DNA of 64,000 nt from Kappaphycus alvarezii. Its lineage: Eukaryota; Rhodophyta; Florideophyceae; Gigartinales; Solieriaceae. The stretch lies in assembly GCA_002205965.3 (NCBI GenBank), contig NADL03000609.1:1054001-1118000 (forward strand), in the 5' to 3' direction. Positions 35,832 through 48,714 of the stretch are shown one piece after another (position 1 is the stretch's first letter; each line of letters begins with the position of its first letter). Made by a program: the position numbers and the translations under genes. The notes beneath the pieces were generated by a model that made no database searches, was not told where the DNA came from, and saw nothing but the letters and a program-made list of their open reading frames with translations.

Positions 35832-36561
35832 TTTGCAGGAGCTGGAGCTCGCGCGGTCCAGAAACATTATGAGTAAATAAATATTATTAACATCATACTG
35901 TTACACAAAATTCGTGTGCAATTTTTTGAGTTTTTCCTCTTTTTGTAATTTTTTGTGATTTTGTTGCACCAATTACATGATTATGAGGGCTGTACAAAAC
36001 AGTATGCAAACAGTACTACAGTACTGTAAAGATAACAAATTGAAAAACATGGTATCTCAACTTGAGATTCTCACGAAAACAGAAATTGGTCCCCATTTGT
36101 GTGGCGGTCACACGAGTTACTCATCAAAGAACGCGGGATTGCACAAACAGCGAGAGCGTGGCAAGAGGCGAGTGGGCGGTCGAATGGCACAAACCCTTTA
36201 TACTTTGCCTCAACGACGCTTACTTGGCAGGTCCATGCAAGTGCATTTGACCGAACGCCTTGACCACACCAGTGGAGTTATGGATGTCTGGTGCTCTTCA
36301 ACTTCCCTTCAGACAGCGGCTTTGTCACGGATGGATGGATGATCTACACTTCCATGTACAAAAGACCATACTACGTTTATCGACCAATTACATCGTAGCC
36401 CCCCGCAACATATCCATGTCTGGGTTGCATCAGGTAAGGTTACAATTTGACCGTACAGACAAACAGCGAGGGAAGCTCGCGGTGGGCTCCTGCCGTGCCT
36501 GTTGTTCCTTCATTGTTAATCTCCCAAATCTCAGCCATAGTGTCCCTTAGAATTGTTTGCT

Positions 36562-36613
36562 GTAGCATAAACATAGATGTATGTATTGCAATGTACATCT
36601 ATGTTTATGCTAC
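36562..36613. repeat. Perfect 20-bp inverted repeat (hairpin)
   Basis: GTAGCATAAACATAGATGTA (36562-36581) is followed by a 12-nt loop and then its exact complement (36594-36613). In RNA the stem could extend by G-U and A-U pairs into the loop. It ends sharply on both sides. It could be a small RNA precursor, a very short foldback element or a terminator-like structure. The sequence alone does not decide. Confidence 0.9.
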
Positions 36614-38782
36614 CGGAACTCAGAATTCTTAATGTAATTCCTGCAGATTCCCAGGTTTGAAGAAAAAGATCAAATTTATTGGCACTGAAGAAAAGAACAA
36701 ATCTGTTAGGCCCTCAGGAGAAAGAAGAGTTGTGGCTTTACATCCTCGCTACGTAACGTTACTCTCGAGCACATTCAGTCCTTTACTGTATCTGTAGTGT
36801 GCTCTTAACTGTAAAGAAACCGCCATCAGCGAATCAAGTAAGCATCAATGTTAATTCAAAGGGGTCTTGTTGCACAGCGTGAGACTTGCCAATCCTGCGA
36901 AGAATGGCATAACCGCAACGGAAAGTCAACCCCCAAGTATTGTTACAGTGACAACCGGAAGTCTTTCTTCCAGTAGCTGATCACAATAGGCCGTTATTCC
37001 ACGAGAAATGCTCCAAATCATGGATCATCCAGAGCCGAAGGAAGCAGAGCATACTGCAGGCCGACTTAAAAGTACAGTGCCACGCGGAAGTATAGCATCA
37101 GTCCACGTTCTGAATTAAGCAAAGCTGTTGAAAATAAGAAATTACTAGCAGAATGCAGTTCACAGCTGGATTACATCAAATGTAGAATCATTTTCTAAAG
37201 GCATCAAGGAACATCCTTTCACCTCCTAAAAAGTAGGTCCAGACCAGTTGCTCTCTGACGAACAACTCCTCTCCATATAGATATAGGTTCTACATACTGT
37301 ATCTACGGAAGTTTGTGGCAGCGACAGTTGGGTAAAATTTTTGGTAGGTCCGTAACCTTTTATGAGCAGCTACCGATTACGGTAAAAATGTCATTTGGCG
37401 TACAGTTCAACGCCAAGAAATGGGTAGGGGGTAGGGCGCGGTTGCAAGTCACGCTGTTCGCACTCCGAGACGCGTATCAGGGATAACGGTATTACTAAAA
37501 TTAGGCATAAAACTTCATTGTGCTTGCTCTGCTTCATACGATGTCGGATGGTATGGCGGCAAAATTGCTTCCGGCCCTTCATATGCGTCTAGTAAAACAC
37601 GGGGCTGTAGAGAGAGCGTTGCACATCGAACGACTAAATAGAGAGCTTGTTGGTTTAAAGTGGGGGTAAAGGGGTGGTTTACTGCGAGTGATGGAAAGGT
37701 TGGGATGGTTTAAAGTGGAAGCTCCATCTCTAAGTAGGGACCATGCGCTTTATGGGATTTTGCATCGCAAATTCTGGTAAACTATACAAGATTGTTAAGA
37801 TGTCGTTATGGCCTGCTCGTACAAGCCTATGCAAGGGTAATGGACGAAGAGCCTCGTATGATGGCTGTAACAGAGAACTTGGATAGAAATCTAGTTCTGT
37901 GAATTTGTGGTACTCCTATGGGGTTTTATACACAATCTGTATATTTATTCGTAACCAACTTATTTGACGTAGCGACACGCTAGTGGTCTTTATGGTAGTT
38001 CGTGTAGTGGTTACACTGTATCACTACCTATTGTCTAGTTACTACCATAGTTTTTAGTGAGTGAGCTAGAATCTACATCCACACCCTACTCAAACCTAAT
38101 GGTTTTAGGTTCGTTATAGTGAGATATTCAGGACTTGGCATGTTGCACCTGCATATGAACTACGCTAGAGCTACCGTAATGGCTATAAAAGGGCGCGGTT
38201 ATTCTGGATTCTTGGGGAAATCTGGCTACACTCCATTGACCCTTCGCCCCCACCTTCTGAATCACACTGCCATCGCCTCCACTCCTCCTTTAGCAGCGCC
38301 CAACTGCCTATCTATCTGTTTCAATGGCTCTGTCATTAAACGGAATCTTCTTCAAAGCACTAGAGTTTGGTCTTTATCGGTTAAGCAAAATGGTGATGGG
38401 AAGCAGAGATGATTTTATACAACGACAGCCGGAGTTCTATTCCAAAACTCTAAAAGGCGAAGGGTTCCTTTTGAGTTTTGCGTTTATTTTATGGAAGGTA
38501 TCAATACTTATGTCGCAAGACTGAAGGAAAGAAAACAGAGGGCCGCAAAAAGTTCCAATGACAATCGAAGAAGTCTGAAATTCCAAACCGTTGCAATAAA
38601 GAATGACTTCATGGTCTCAGGCTAGCTAGTGAGGACCTGTAGAAGGAAGAAGGTATGTCATGAGTGTACAGAGGGCAATTGTACTGTAAATAATGACCCC
38701 TAGAGATCCATGAAAATATTCGCCAGCCGCATGTATTAGTGCACCCCAATGCTGCATGTACCTTCCATAAAGTGGAAAATTT

Positions 38783-40480
38783 GGACACCTAAAATAAGGT
38801 TAAAAATAAAATAAGTTCTGCTCTTTCTTAGTTCTTCTCTTTGGTGCCATCAGCTTCCTTGCAAATTGGTAACCTAGATCGACTCCTTGTTGACTGTAAT
38901 AATCGAAATGTAACTTAGTAAACATCATGATACCACACAGACGGCGAAAGAGGTTCAAAAAGAAAAAAACAAAAGTTACGAACGGCATCGCACAACTCGC
39001 TGTCGAGTTCAATAGAACCATTAATGTATTTATCACCGCCAACCACACCCATGGATTAATTTAAGCCCTTTCCGTCCTATTTCCGGGCAGTTTACATGGA
39101 TATTTCAAGCGAAAAAAGTACTAAGTTCGCTGAAAACTGACAAGAAGGGATTAGAACTACCAGCTTCTTCCTTCTCATCATATCAAATCCGGGATCCCGC
39201 ACAAGATTAATCCTAAATTTCTGCTACCTATCCTTTTTCTAAAGAGCAACTTCCTCCCCCAAATCTTTTGCCCTCCGCATGATAAACTTCTCCCTACTCT
39301 CCGCTAAAACGCGACGATTTATCTCTACCTAACGCTCTTTTCTTTTACAAAACGTTTCTGAGAGTCTGTACTTACCCTCAAATATTTTGGGGGCCCATAA
39401 TGGGTATAACACGCCAAAAAGTTGGAAGACCACCCAAATTTCTGAAGCAGGTCGCCTTCATTTAGTCGGAGAAGCCAAAAAGGTAGGCAAAACGGCGTCC
39501 CGATTGATGAAAAGTCTTCATCTGGACACCATCAAGCGTCATCTACAACAAATACGTAGTAAGGAAAAATATTCGGTCTGGCGAGAAGTTAAGAAGTTTC
39601 CTCCGCTGACTGAAGATCATCGAAACAGGAGGCTGAGTTTTTGCTCGAAATCATGTACAGTGAGGCATGGAACAATGAAACCCGGTTTTGTTTTCGGATG
39701 AAAAAAGATTTTCTACAGAAGGCACAGATGGCTATAAATACTACTGGAGGGATCTGTGAGGTGCAAAATAGATTTAATCGAGATGTCAACGTGGTGATGG
39801 CAGAGTGATGGTGTGAGGTGCCGTTTCGTCATTTGGGAAGACAAAATTGTGGAGAATGATAGGAAAGTAGGTGACAAAGGACTATTTAAAAGTCATGGAG
39901 GATTACATGTTACCATTTGCGGATGATGAAATGTAGGCCACTTGGATTTAACAGCAGGATAATGCTCCAATTTACGTGACCAATGAAGCGAAGGGGTGGT
40001 TCAACGACCAGGCTGTTCGATCATTGCCCTGGTCCTCTGGACTCACAGATCTAATTCCCTAGGAAATCTCTTGGGATATATGGTGCGCAAGATATATGCC
40101 AAAAAATGGCAGCACGAGTACCTTGATGAGCTCTGGATTAAGTTAATGAATGTTGGGAATGAAATACCAAATTCTCTCATATATTCATTGATCAAATCAA
40201 TGCACAGGCGTTTTTTGCAGGCATTTGAGATAGGTAGAGGGACCATGCACTATTAAATCATCACCTGGAGCATTACTGCTGGTCAATCTTGGTTGGTGCC
40301 AATGATATTTCCCCCTCCTTAGTAGCCCCAGCTAGCCAACTTTGACAATTTTTATGTAAAAGTTTCCAAACAACGTTTGGTAATGCATTTTAGCTTGAAA
40401 AGTTCAAATTTGCCTTTTTTATACAGAAATAACTTTAGTTCTTGAATTATTGGAAGATTATATTGATTTTGAAGGTGTCC
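38783..40480 (+). mobile_element. Tc1/mariner (IS630-type) DNA transposon, degenerate
   Basis: A + strand transposase lies at about 39.39-40.26 kb. It has an N-terminal helix-turn-helix region with a GRPPKF block and HLDTIKRHLQQI, then LTEDHRNRRLSFC. The first catalytic Asp follows in FSDEKRFSTEGTDGY (about 39.69 kb, other frame). The second is in QQDNAPIYVTNEAK (about 39.95 kb). The third position sits within a decayed SPDLNP-like block near 40.05 kb, followed by GYMVRKIYAKKWQHEY. Several stops and frame changes inactivate it. The proposed ends are GGACACCTAAAAT (38783) and, inverted, GGACACCTTCAAAAT (40480), giving 1.70 kb. The flanks read TT and TA, so the TA duplication is imperfect and the ends are less certain than the transposase. 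Confidence 0.83.
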
Positions 40481-40899
40481 TAAAAATATTTCGCCAAGTG
40501 TACAACCTGCAGCTTATCCGACAAAACTATGTTCACATCGGTCAAAGCGTTTTCCTAGACAAGCATCTTGAAATTTTGGACAGCACCCTTCTTGAGGTCG
40601 GTGATTCGTGAAAATTCTCTCAATGAGTTGTTTCCTTTCTTTCGGATCAGAGCAACCGCTTCGTGGCGTGTAATGGACTTTTCTCTGGCTTTCGTGAGTT
40701 TAGCCCATCGCTGTTTGGATTTTTTTGCGAAGTAGGCGGCATATTGCTTCTCATAGGGGTATGGTGTCGATGAGAATGCGATGCGTGGGAGGAATGTGTT
40801 AATATGTAAACCATTTGCTACTGCTTCGTTTTGGTAAAATTTGGCACGAATTGTCCAAAATTAACCTGCGTGTAAAATTTCTCCTTTATGCAAGGTATT

Positions 40900-41115
40900 T
40901 TTGCACTTGCGGCACACAGAATTTGTCTACTATGTCTGAATGTTTTGCTTCACTTTGCATTCTATTGCGTATTTTTCTCTCAATACAGTATTTAAGTAGC
41001 CGGTGCTTCGATTAAACATAGAAAGAATGATGGAGAGTAGGCTATGGACTGAGCACGCAGTTTACCGTTCTTTCTCCCTCATTCTACCGTTTTGCCCACC
41101 TTAACTCTGCCTATT
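40900..41115 (+). repeat. 5' LTR-like segment of the old Copia fossil
   Basis: Aligns with 46150-46370 through shared words such as ACTTGYGGCAYACAGAA, TTTGCATTCT, TTGCGTA and GAGTAGGCT/TAGTAGGCTGT. The outer boundary is not resolved. Confidence 0.6.
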
Positions 41116-44100
41116 ATGTACCTGCATAACAATTATCAGTATGTAAACGCTGCCCACCGACCTTTAGCACCAAAAAATCCTGTTAAGCATCACTGATTCG
41201 TGCTTTTTTAATCAAGACACGTAGCCACGTCCCAAATTTATTCGTCCTGGGCCCAGTAGGTGACCCTCGAAGCTATACGTTCCACACTCGACCAAGGTTA
41301 TCCTGAGAAATGAAGTCTGTACCGGACAGATGGTCGAGGTGATTGACAAGATTATGCTGACGCTGTCGCTCTGTAGAGTTTATTCAACTACATGCTCCCC
41401 ACATAGAGCTCCAACAAAATTGACAGTCGTCTCCGTGGTATCATGCTTCACTTCTAGCTCTACGGACGCGCTAAGGATTTACACGGCAGGGTCCTAGACG
41501 CTACTATTTCATCTGCATCCGGCGCCGACGCAATTGTTGCATCTGTTCACAAACAAGGCTCGTTGGCTGTTTTCACTGAAGTATACTGTACGATTTAGTC
41601 AGCATAAAACTTGGCTCCTCTGAACTGCTTCGATCTTACGAGGGAAGTTTTGCGGCACAAATAACTGCGTTCTTTGCTTAATCTGCCTCTGTAATGTTCA
41701 TCTTCTCTTTGCTCATGTTCTTAAATGCTGCCCTTGAATCTTCGGAGCGATTCTTTATATTTTCGCATGCTATCTTACAATTCAATACTTACAGGATCCA
41801 ATCCACCTTTGATTTCTGGGGCTGCTGTCATCTTTGCTTGAGCAGATGATATTACTGGATGTAATGCAGCCGAAAATTTTGGTACCGCTACAACTGCATG
41901 TTATCATAAAAAAACTGCCACCTCGACGGTAGATGCTGCCGTATAGTCCCCCTCTGCAAAATATTCTTCTAAAGATACGTTACTTTCCTCCTTGAGACAT
42001 GAAAATGCTGTTCCCATTCTTTGCAAGTGCGATATGACCGCCAAAGAGATTGATTAAACGGGTGCGTCTCTAATTTCCAGCACTAAAACCGCTGGTCGAG
42101 ATGTAAAGTCGAAATGAAATCCAGGTTCATCAATTATTAGGCCTCAGAAAAGCTAATAGAGCAATATTTGGCTGACGTTAAACCTCAATGTCGCCGCAAA
42201 AGTGCGGCCGATATGGAAACTGGGCTACGGATCATGCTCACCTAAAGGATCGTGCTCTACCAAATGACGTTACATCGAATGATACACCCATACTATCTAT
42301 TAAGGGTGGCAAGACCGTACTACCGGCTCGTAGTCTGATTTTCAACTCTGCTATAATATACAAATATGCATCAGAATTCAAAGGGGACATTTCTGATATG
42401 AAAAATAATGGTTGTATTGATCAATTTACTTCCAATGAACTCACATATCTCATGGCCACTCCTGACGAAACTGCTATGATCCCCTGTCTCATGGTAAATT
42501 GATTGAAATCGGTGATCCATATATTACCATTGGGTACATGAACTAATTGAACTCTCCTCACAGATCTTCCAGGCTTTAATAGTGAGCTATTTACAATTAC
42601 AGAAACATTTTACGACTAACGACTTTGAAAATACGCCACTGGGAGGCTTTAGCCACCCCATCATTAGATACTCAGCCCTGTGGTTCTGACTGCTACGACA
42701 CCTGACGGTACTATCGTCAATATTTGAAACCTCTTTTTTTCTAGATTGAGCCAGTGGGTGCTCGGAAGAAATGAGACATCTCGGTATAATTTGGTCTATG
42801 GCGACAGAAATGTTGACTCGTTGTAAGGAAAAAGCTACTCACTTATTCCAATGATTAATCACGGATTTCACAGCTACGTTCAGATTTCCGCGTTCTTTTG
42901 CTTCTTTTCACAGAGAATCTTCTTTTGAACAATACAAAGCCTGTTAGCGGTGCTTTAAATAAAGCTACTACTTCTCGAGCAATTATGGCAAATCCATAGT
43001 CTACAAGGTACGCATACATGCGTGTGGACGCGCGACCTAACATGATTTCCACGCTCTTAAAGAGCACAATAAAAATTGTTGAGATGAAATAGAGGCCTAC
43101 TTTACAGTAACGACTGACGATTGCTCTAACTGAAAGACTAGAAAAACCAAGGGTGTCCCAAAAAGTGTCACTCGCCTCTCTCAATCCTCAATTTAACCAA
43201 CTCGTTTGTGTATACTATATTTTTCTAGACAGCATTGTGATGTTACAAATTACGGATGCTGCCACCCGTTACTTTGCTGCTGCTATTGTTGACTCAAGAT
43301 ACGTTTTTGATGTTGTACTTGATTTTGAGTAGTCATGGATTGGCCAGTTCTGACCACCTGATGCACTCAGGGAGACCAGTCATTCGATAAGGAGGATTTC
43401 GTAGACTACTTGAATCCCATTCAAATTGATATTAAAGCTATCCCTGAACGTCTTCACTTTAAAAACACAGTAGAAAGCAACCAAAAATTATACTTTCTCT
43501 GTTTATTCGTTTTAAATGACCCGAAATAGACGTCTCTGTGGACCGCTGCTTGTTCGCAATGGCAACCGTTCGTATTTGTAATGATCAATGTGTTATGGAA
43601 AACATTATCAGCATTTGGAATTGATATAGGCTTCAGGAAATCGATTATAACTGGGAGAGCTGTATACTCTGTACCAGAAGAGCTCACCAATAAATCACTG
43701 GGTCTCTTCGCCAGAGGCAATCTGGCGTTGATATTGCATTCGAAGTATAAATATAGAGTTTAAGTAGGAAATTGGTGACCTTGTTGACATGTTTGTCAAG
43801 CGTTCTCGCCATGAACATGTAAAGTGGCTACTGAAACCATAATTCGTACTGATCATAATAATAGGCAAAGTTAATGTGCCTTGTGTTGAAAGCCGAGTCA
43901 TGGATATCGCATTGAAGGGTTTCCATGCATTATTTAAGCCAGATTAGTTTGCATATTAAGTTCAAGAAGTATTTCATCTTCTAGTTGATGCCGTTGGAAA
44001 TTACCTAAAAGATGTTGATAGTGTGGACAGAGTTTTTGAACCCGATGAAAACAATAATCATGGATCTTCTGTGAACGTTTATCCGAATGACAGTGAAACA

Positions 44101-44211
44101 TCTGGTGAGCCTATGTTCGCAAAAGAAGGGAACCTAATCGAGATATATTGGACTCTTAATGACACATTATATGCTGGTATCGTTGGTGATGTACAAGATA
44201 CACGTGCAGAT

Positions 44212-44343
44212 GAAAGTATGAGGACGGAGACGAGGAGTCACTTGATCTCCGTCATGAAAGTATGAATACAGGGACGAGGAGTCACTTTATCTCCGTCATG
44301 AAAGTATGAAGAAGGAGATGAATATAAACTTGATCTACGTCAT
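44212..44343 (+). repeat. Three tandem 44-bp units inside the old Copia fossil
   Basis: Units start at 44212, 44256 and 44300, each beginning GAAAGTATGA and ending CTCCGTCAT or CTACGTCAT. The spacing is exactly 44 bp. They lie between the integrase linker and the RT parts. Confidence 0.92.
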
Positions 44344-46069
44344 GAAACGTAGCGTTTTGCCTTATCTCCTATTACAAAGCCCTTATAGTAGATCTACCTC
44401 GTCCACCTAGTTTGTTAAGGAATGAACTTGCTACGTACAGGTCCTTCTTTGGATAAAAGAGCTTCATAAGATACTAAGCCCAAGGGATTAAGCGAAAAAG
44501 AGCTATAAAACTGCTTTCGGTATAGCAGAAGACCCTTTCAAGAATTTAAATGAGTTTTTTTCTCGCTCTGCCTCTCTGATTATGCCAAGATTTTCCGGTC
44601 ACAAGTTATTTACAAGTCTAAGGTTGAGGATGATGGATCGCTGCAAATGAAAGCGGGAATTGCTCCACGTGGAACTGAAGACTCAAACAAAGATTGAATA
44701 CGTAAAAACTGCGCATAGCATGCCACACCCGGCGTCGCAATTGTTCTTTCGGTCAAAATTGTTCGAAAGTGAACTGTTGACGAGGTTGAGCAGAAACAGC
44801 ATTCCTAGAAACCGGTACCGCTAAAAGGGCCATATATGTATCCCTCCATTTGAGTCTCAAGACAAAAGTCGCTTCTTCTGGTTTTTGCTCATTGCTGCGT
44901 ATGGCCTTGTTAAATCAAACTCGAAATGGCAGACACAATCAGATTACTCAGTAAAGGAGTATGGCATGCGAAACGTCGCTATGATACCACAAGCAGGTGC
45001 GAAATACTCTGACTCCGGTCAAATAATATCCTTGTTTGAGAATTTTGTCCATGGAATGCTCATTTGTGGAGGGAAAGCAGTTATGGTAACACAAATTCTA
45101 GAAATCGACGCCAAAATCTCCCTCTATACAATTATAAAGGGCAAAAGACTACTGAGGTTCTTCGGATTGAATATAAAGCAACAAGAGGACTACTTTACAT
45201 CAATTATTGGTGAAGAGAAGCTCTTATATATTGAAAACGATCCAATCATCCGCATTATTCATCGAAAACAGGAGGAAAAACCCAATACTGTTAAAATGTA
45301 ATCATTTCCATCTTTTATCTTTGCAAATAGCTGGATTAGATCCAATACTTCATTGCTATGAGCGAAAATTTCCAGCACATTTCAGTAATAACCCGCCCAA
45401 TGAAAACGTCCATGGTCTTGTGCTCCAGTCAAAACGCTCTCCGAAAACGGAAGCTTCATGGATCTATCACAATTTTAAACCGCTTATCGGATGCTCAGCC
45501 TTATTGTGTTTTGGTTTTCTTTGACCGCGCAGTTCGATCTGTAGACTGTGGTCAACTTGTCCACATTTTGGCGTTCTAATTGGTGATATAAGCAGCTCTG
45601 GTATTTTTCAAGCTCTCTCGTGGTGCTTTCGAAACTATATTCGCCTGTGAAATCCTCTGGTTCTGTGAAGGTACTCGTATGTGGCGAGGCCACTGAAGAA
45701 GGGATATTTATCTAAAAAACACTTCGCGAATTATTTTCTGCACAGATAACACTCATGATTACCACTCAGACTCCATAATGTACCGTCAACGCAGCACAAT
45801 ACCATAGTCAAGTCAACTCGCGCGGATGTGAAAAGTTTAAGATATAAGTTCGAAAAGAGTTGGGTACATCGAATGGTTTTGGTACTAGGAAAGCTAAATC
45901 TCGCCGATACGGAACCAAATAGTACTCCTTTCTCATTGAATTTTTCTGCTTGATTAAAAATACAGACAAACTGCTGTTCCATATTATTGGTATTGAATCT
46001 AGCGCTTCGGACTTGATGCTTGATTGATATTTGCAAGTCCCATGTCAAAGAGGATGCGGTATGAAAATA

Positions 46070-46148
46070 GTAATGCACCGCATGCATTAGTGCCCCCAGT
46101 ACCGCATGCATTCGTGCACTGCATGTGGTAGTGCGCCTCAATGCCGCA
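46070..46148. repeat. Minisatellite of GCATGCATTAGTGC type
   Basis: Three imperfect units (GCATGCATTAGTGC, GCATGCATTCGTGC, GCATGTGGTAGTGC) separated by 8-12 bp. A single similar unit lies at about 38729-38748. Confidence 0.75.
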
Positions 46149-46149
46149 T

Positions 46150-46370
46150 ATATTTTTTACTTGTGGCATACAGAAATTATATGATGTATCTGATTGTTTC
46201 TTTTCTTTTTGCATTCTCTTGCGTACTATGCTTTCATTCCTGTAATTAATCAGCTGATGCTTTTATTTATAATGGAAATAGTGAAGGTTAGTAGGCTGTA
46301 GATTGATCACGCAGCAGCCCGTTCCTTCTTCCTCGCTCTACCGTTCCTGCTACCGTCACTTTGTCCATTG
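46150..46370 (+). repeat. 3' LTR-like segment of the old Copia fossil
   Basis: Pairs with 40900-41115; see that entry. Confidence 0.6.
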
Positions 46371-46390
46371 TGAACCCGATTAACGGCTCT

Positions 46391-48714
46391 TAGTATTTCC
46401 CCGATCCCAGCAAGCCTTGAGGATCGGCAAAATTATGTTGTACATCACCTTTTCGTGCTTTTTGTTCATCAAGAAACGTTGCACCGTACCAACTTTATTA
46501 AGATCAATTCTTTTCGGAGAAGGAAAATTTTACTTACATGGAGATCCTGCGTCTGTGCTTTGTTTTTTTGAAACCTGGATTACAATTTACTTTAATGACT
46601 CAAGTGCAAATGAATTATAAATTGAAGATGCCTTCTTGTAGCATAGAAGCCCAGTGGACTTTAAAGGAAATTAAAAAGTACTTTACTGAAGTTGTATCCC
46701 CACGCAAGATAGGTCAAAGCTGACACTGATTTTTGGCACACTACCGCAGCAATAATTTAGAACATGCGAACTCACCTAATGACTGCTAGCCCGAGCTAAA
46801 AATACTTAAACTGATATACGCCAAAGCTTTAGACATATTTGATCGATAATGGCGCCCAGAGCATCCGATGATTCTTACGATTCTAGAAGCTTGAATCCAT
46901 CAGGGGCAAGCCATCAGAATCCCGCCTCTCTCTTAGATAAACTTTTAGATAATCATATCAGCCAATAAAAAGTCAGGTAATTTTAGTCAGTCCCTTCCAT
47001 TTTTCTCTGCCATTAGTTCTGCATTCTAAGGAAATCAGTTACCAAAAATTAGTATTTTAAGTTGATATTCGCCTATCCGCATTGTGAAATTGGTATATAA
47101 TAATTCTCGCCTATCTTCAGTGGTTCTAAGAATCCCGGTGTTCACTCCCCCTTTTATGAGCTTGGATATTAGAATCTCGTCTATTTTACATGCTCTAAAA
47201 TGAATTTCACTTCATTGAGTCAAGCCTCCAACCAGGAGTGACCAAGAAGAACTCGACGGCTGTCCATGCCTTGCTTCAAGTATGAATAATGCGCTCGCGA
47301 GGTCAAGGAGCGTGCACAGCAGATTTGTGTCAAGAAAATGTCGCCAAGCTTGTTCAGATGAAGTTTTGAGTGAACTCTTAATGTCTAGGCAGCAATTGAT
47401 CTGAACTTTGTCCCAAACGTCAAAGAGCTATAATTAAATAAACATCTTGATTCGAAGGCCGTACCTCCAAAGATTTTGTTCCGGTCGATATGATCGATAA
47501 GGTTGTCGAGGGAAACCTCCCAATTGAAATGAACGAGAAAACGCTCGGAATAGAATCGAAATCTTTTCGTTTCGTATAGGTCTATTCTTCGCTGCCATAT
47601 TCTCTCATGAATCATAAAAGAAAAATAAAAAATCAATATCTATCACCTTCCGCCAGCAACCATTCCTGAGTCTCTTCGAGTACGCCTTGATTCGGACCTA
47701 GAGCTATCACAAAATGATTTGAATAATTATTTCAAAAGATTTATGGCTCATCCCATAATCATGTAGGAAGCCTTTCAGCTCGTTGACAACTGGCCATCGA
47801 ACAACGCAAAAAGGGGACGAGAGGTAGTCGCCGAGATAAGGGTGACAAAACCACAAAGACACGAACAATAACCGCAAAGATGAGGTAAATAAAAACATCA
47901 CCATCAAAAGAGCAGCTACAGTTTGTTTCTAGCCGCCTCAAAAATTGAAGGAAAATTTTCATTTATTGCGAGATTACAAGGCTTGCCCCCAAAATTAAAA
48001 GAAAGCCTCATACGGCAAGTTTATTAGAAAGGAGAGCGGTAAATGTTCGTATCAGAATAAATATCTTCTAGGAAAAGAAGTTGGAAAATTCTTCAGGTTA
48101 ATTCAGTGATAAAGCGATGAGTAAAGTGACCAGCCTCCATAAAAAAGACAGCACCTCTTTTTAAGTGATGTTTATCGACATTAGTGGGTTCTACACCTCC
48201 ACTATAATTACAGAAGATAGTACAGACGAATCGATAGTTTTGTCGTCACACAGTCGGGAGCTCGAGGTCTCTGCGACGAATGTCTGTCCTAGGAATTGCT
48301 GATGGTCCTCGGGATGCTGTTGCCCAAGATGAGTGATGGTTGTTTTACATTTACTGTATCCTGTCGATGTCGACTTTGGGATGTATTTCTAGACCTCTTA
48401 AGTAGAAGATTACGGCCCAAGTCCAGTCACTCCTCCATCATCGTCGAACCCCTCTTCCCTTGTGATTTCCCCTACCTACAGACTTACAATCAATGCGGAC
48501 CATTAATTACTACCACCCATGAATTCAGTACTCACAATTCAACCTAGAAGGACTAAGTATGACATACTACAGTAGAACAAATCAAGATTGTATAAAATCA
48601 ATTAGATAGACATCATGAAAAAGCTATATCAGAGCAAAAAGATACTGAACTTTACCAAGATGATTTATGACTTGCTTCACGAGAGAGATGTAACATTGGA
48701 TTACTTGAACGACA
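46391..48714. other. Spacer, one small unidentified open frame
   Basis: AT-rich. A 39-codon ATG frame at 46849-46968 (+) encodes a Ser/Asn-rich peptide starting MAPRASDDSYDSR and ending in a short amphipathic stretch. It is protein-like but may be the N-terminal remnant of a transposon gene. An 83-residue frame at 48296-48547 (+) is not recognised. No repeat termini seen. Confidence 0.4.

Larger units (their letters stand above)
34990..38782. other. AT-rich spacer, no recognisable gene
   Basis: Contains GTAC tracts, one perfect hairpin (36562-36613) and short frames without known motifs. Those between 35.98 and 36.55 kb overlap each other in three frames. A 66-residue frame from ATG 38324 is weakly protein-like but unidentified. 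The GGGGTGGTTTACT word at 37671 links to the tandem at 21.8 kb. Just before the mariner end, CGCATGTATTAGTGCACCCC (about 38729-38748) resembles the minisatellite at 46.08 kb. Confidence 0.45.
40890..46390 (+). mobile_element. Very old Copia-like LTR retrotransposon fossil
   Basis: Two diverged LTR-like segments (about 40900-41115 and 46150-46370, roughly 70 percent alike by eye) flank about 5 kb of decayed coding sequence in + orientation. Visible parts in order: a gag/knuckle-like zone (about 42.2 kb), a protease-proximal zone ending in WVLGRN (about 42.76 kb), an integrase start with LQITDAATRYFAAA (about 43.24 kb), a linker with YWTLNDTLYAGIV (about 44.15 kb), and RT sequence from about 44.58 kb with DDGSLQMKARIAPRG (about 44.63-44.68 kb). 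Integrase before RT indicates Copia. The linker block resembles that of algal and diatom Copia-type elements. The coding region is heavily broken (many breaks). It is clearly older than the 9-13.8 kb element. Confidence 0.75.
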
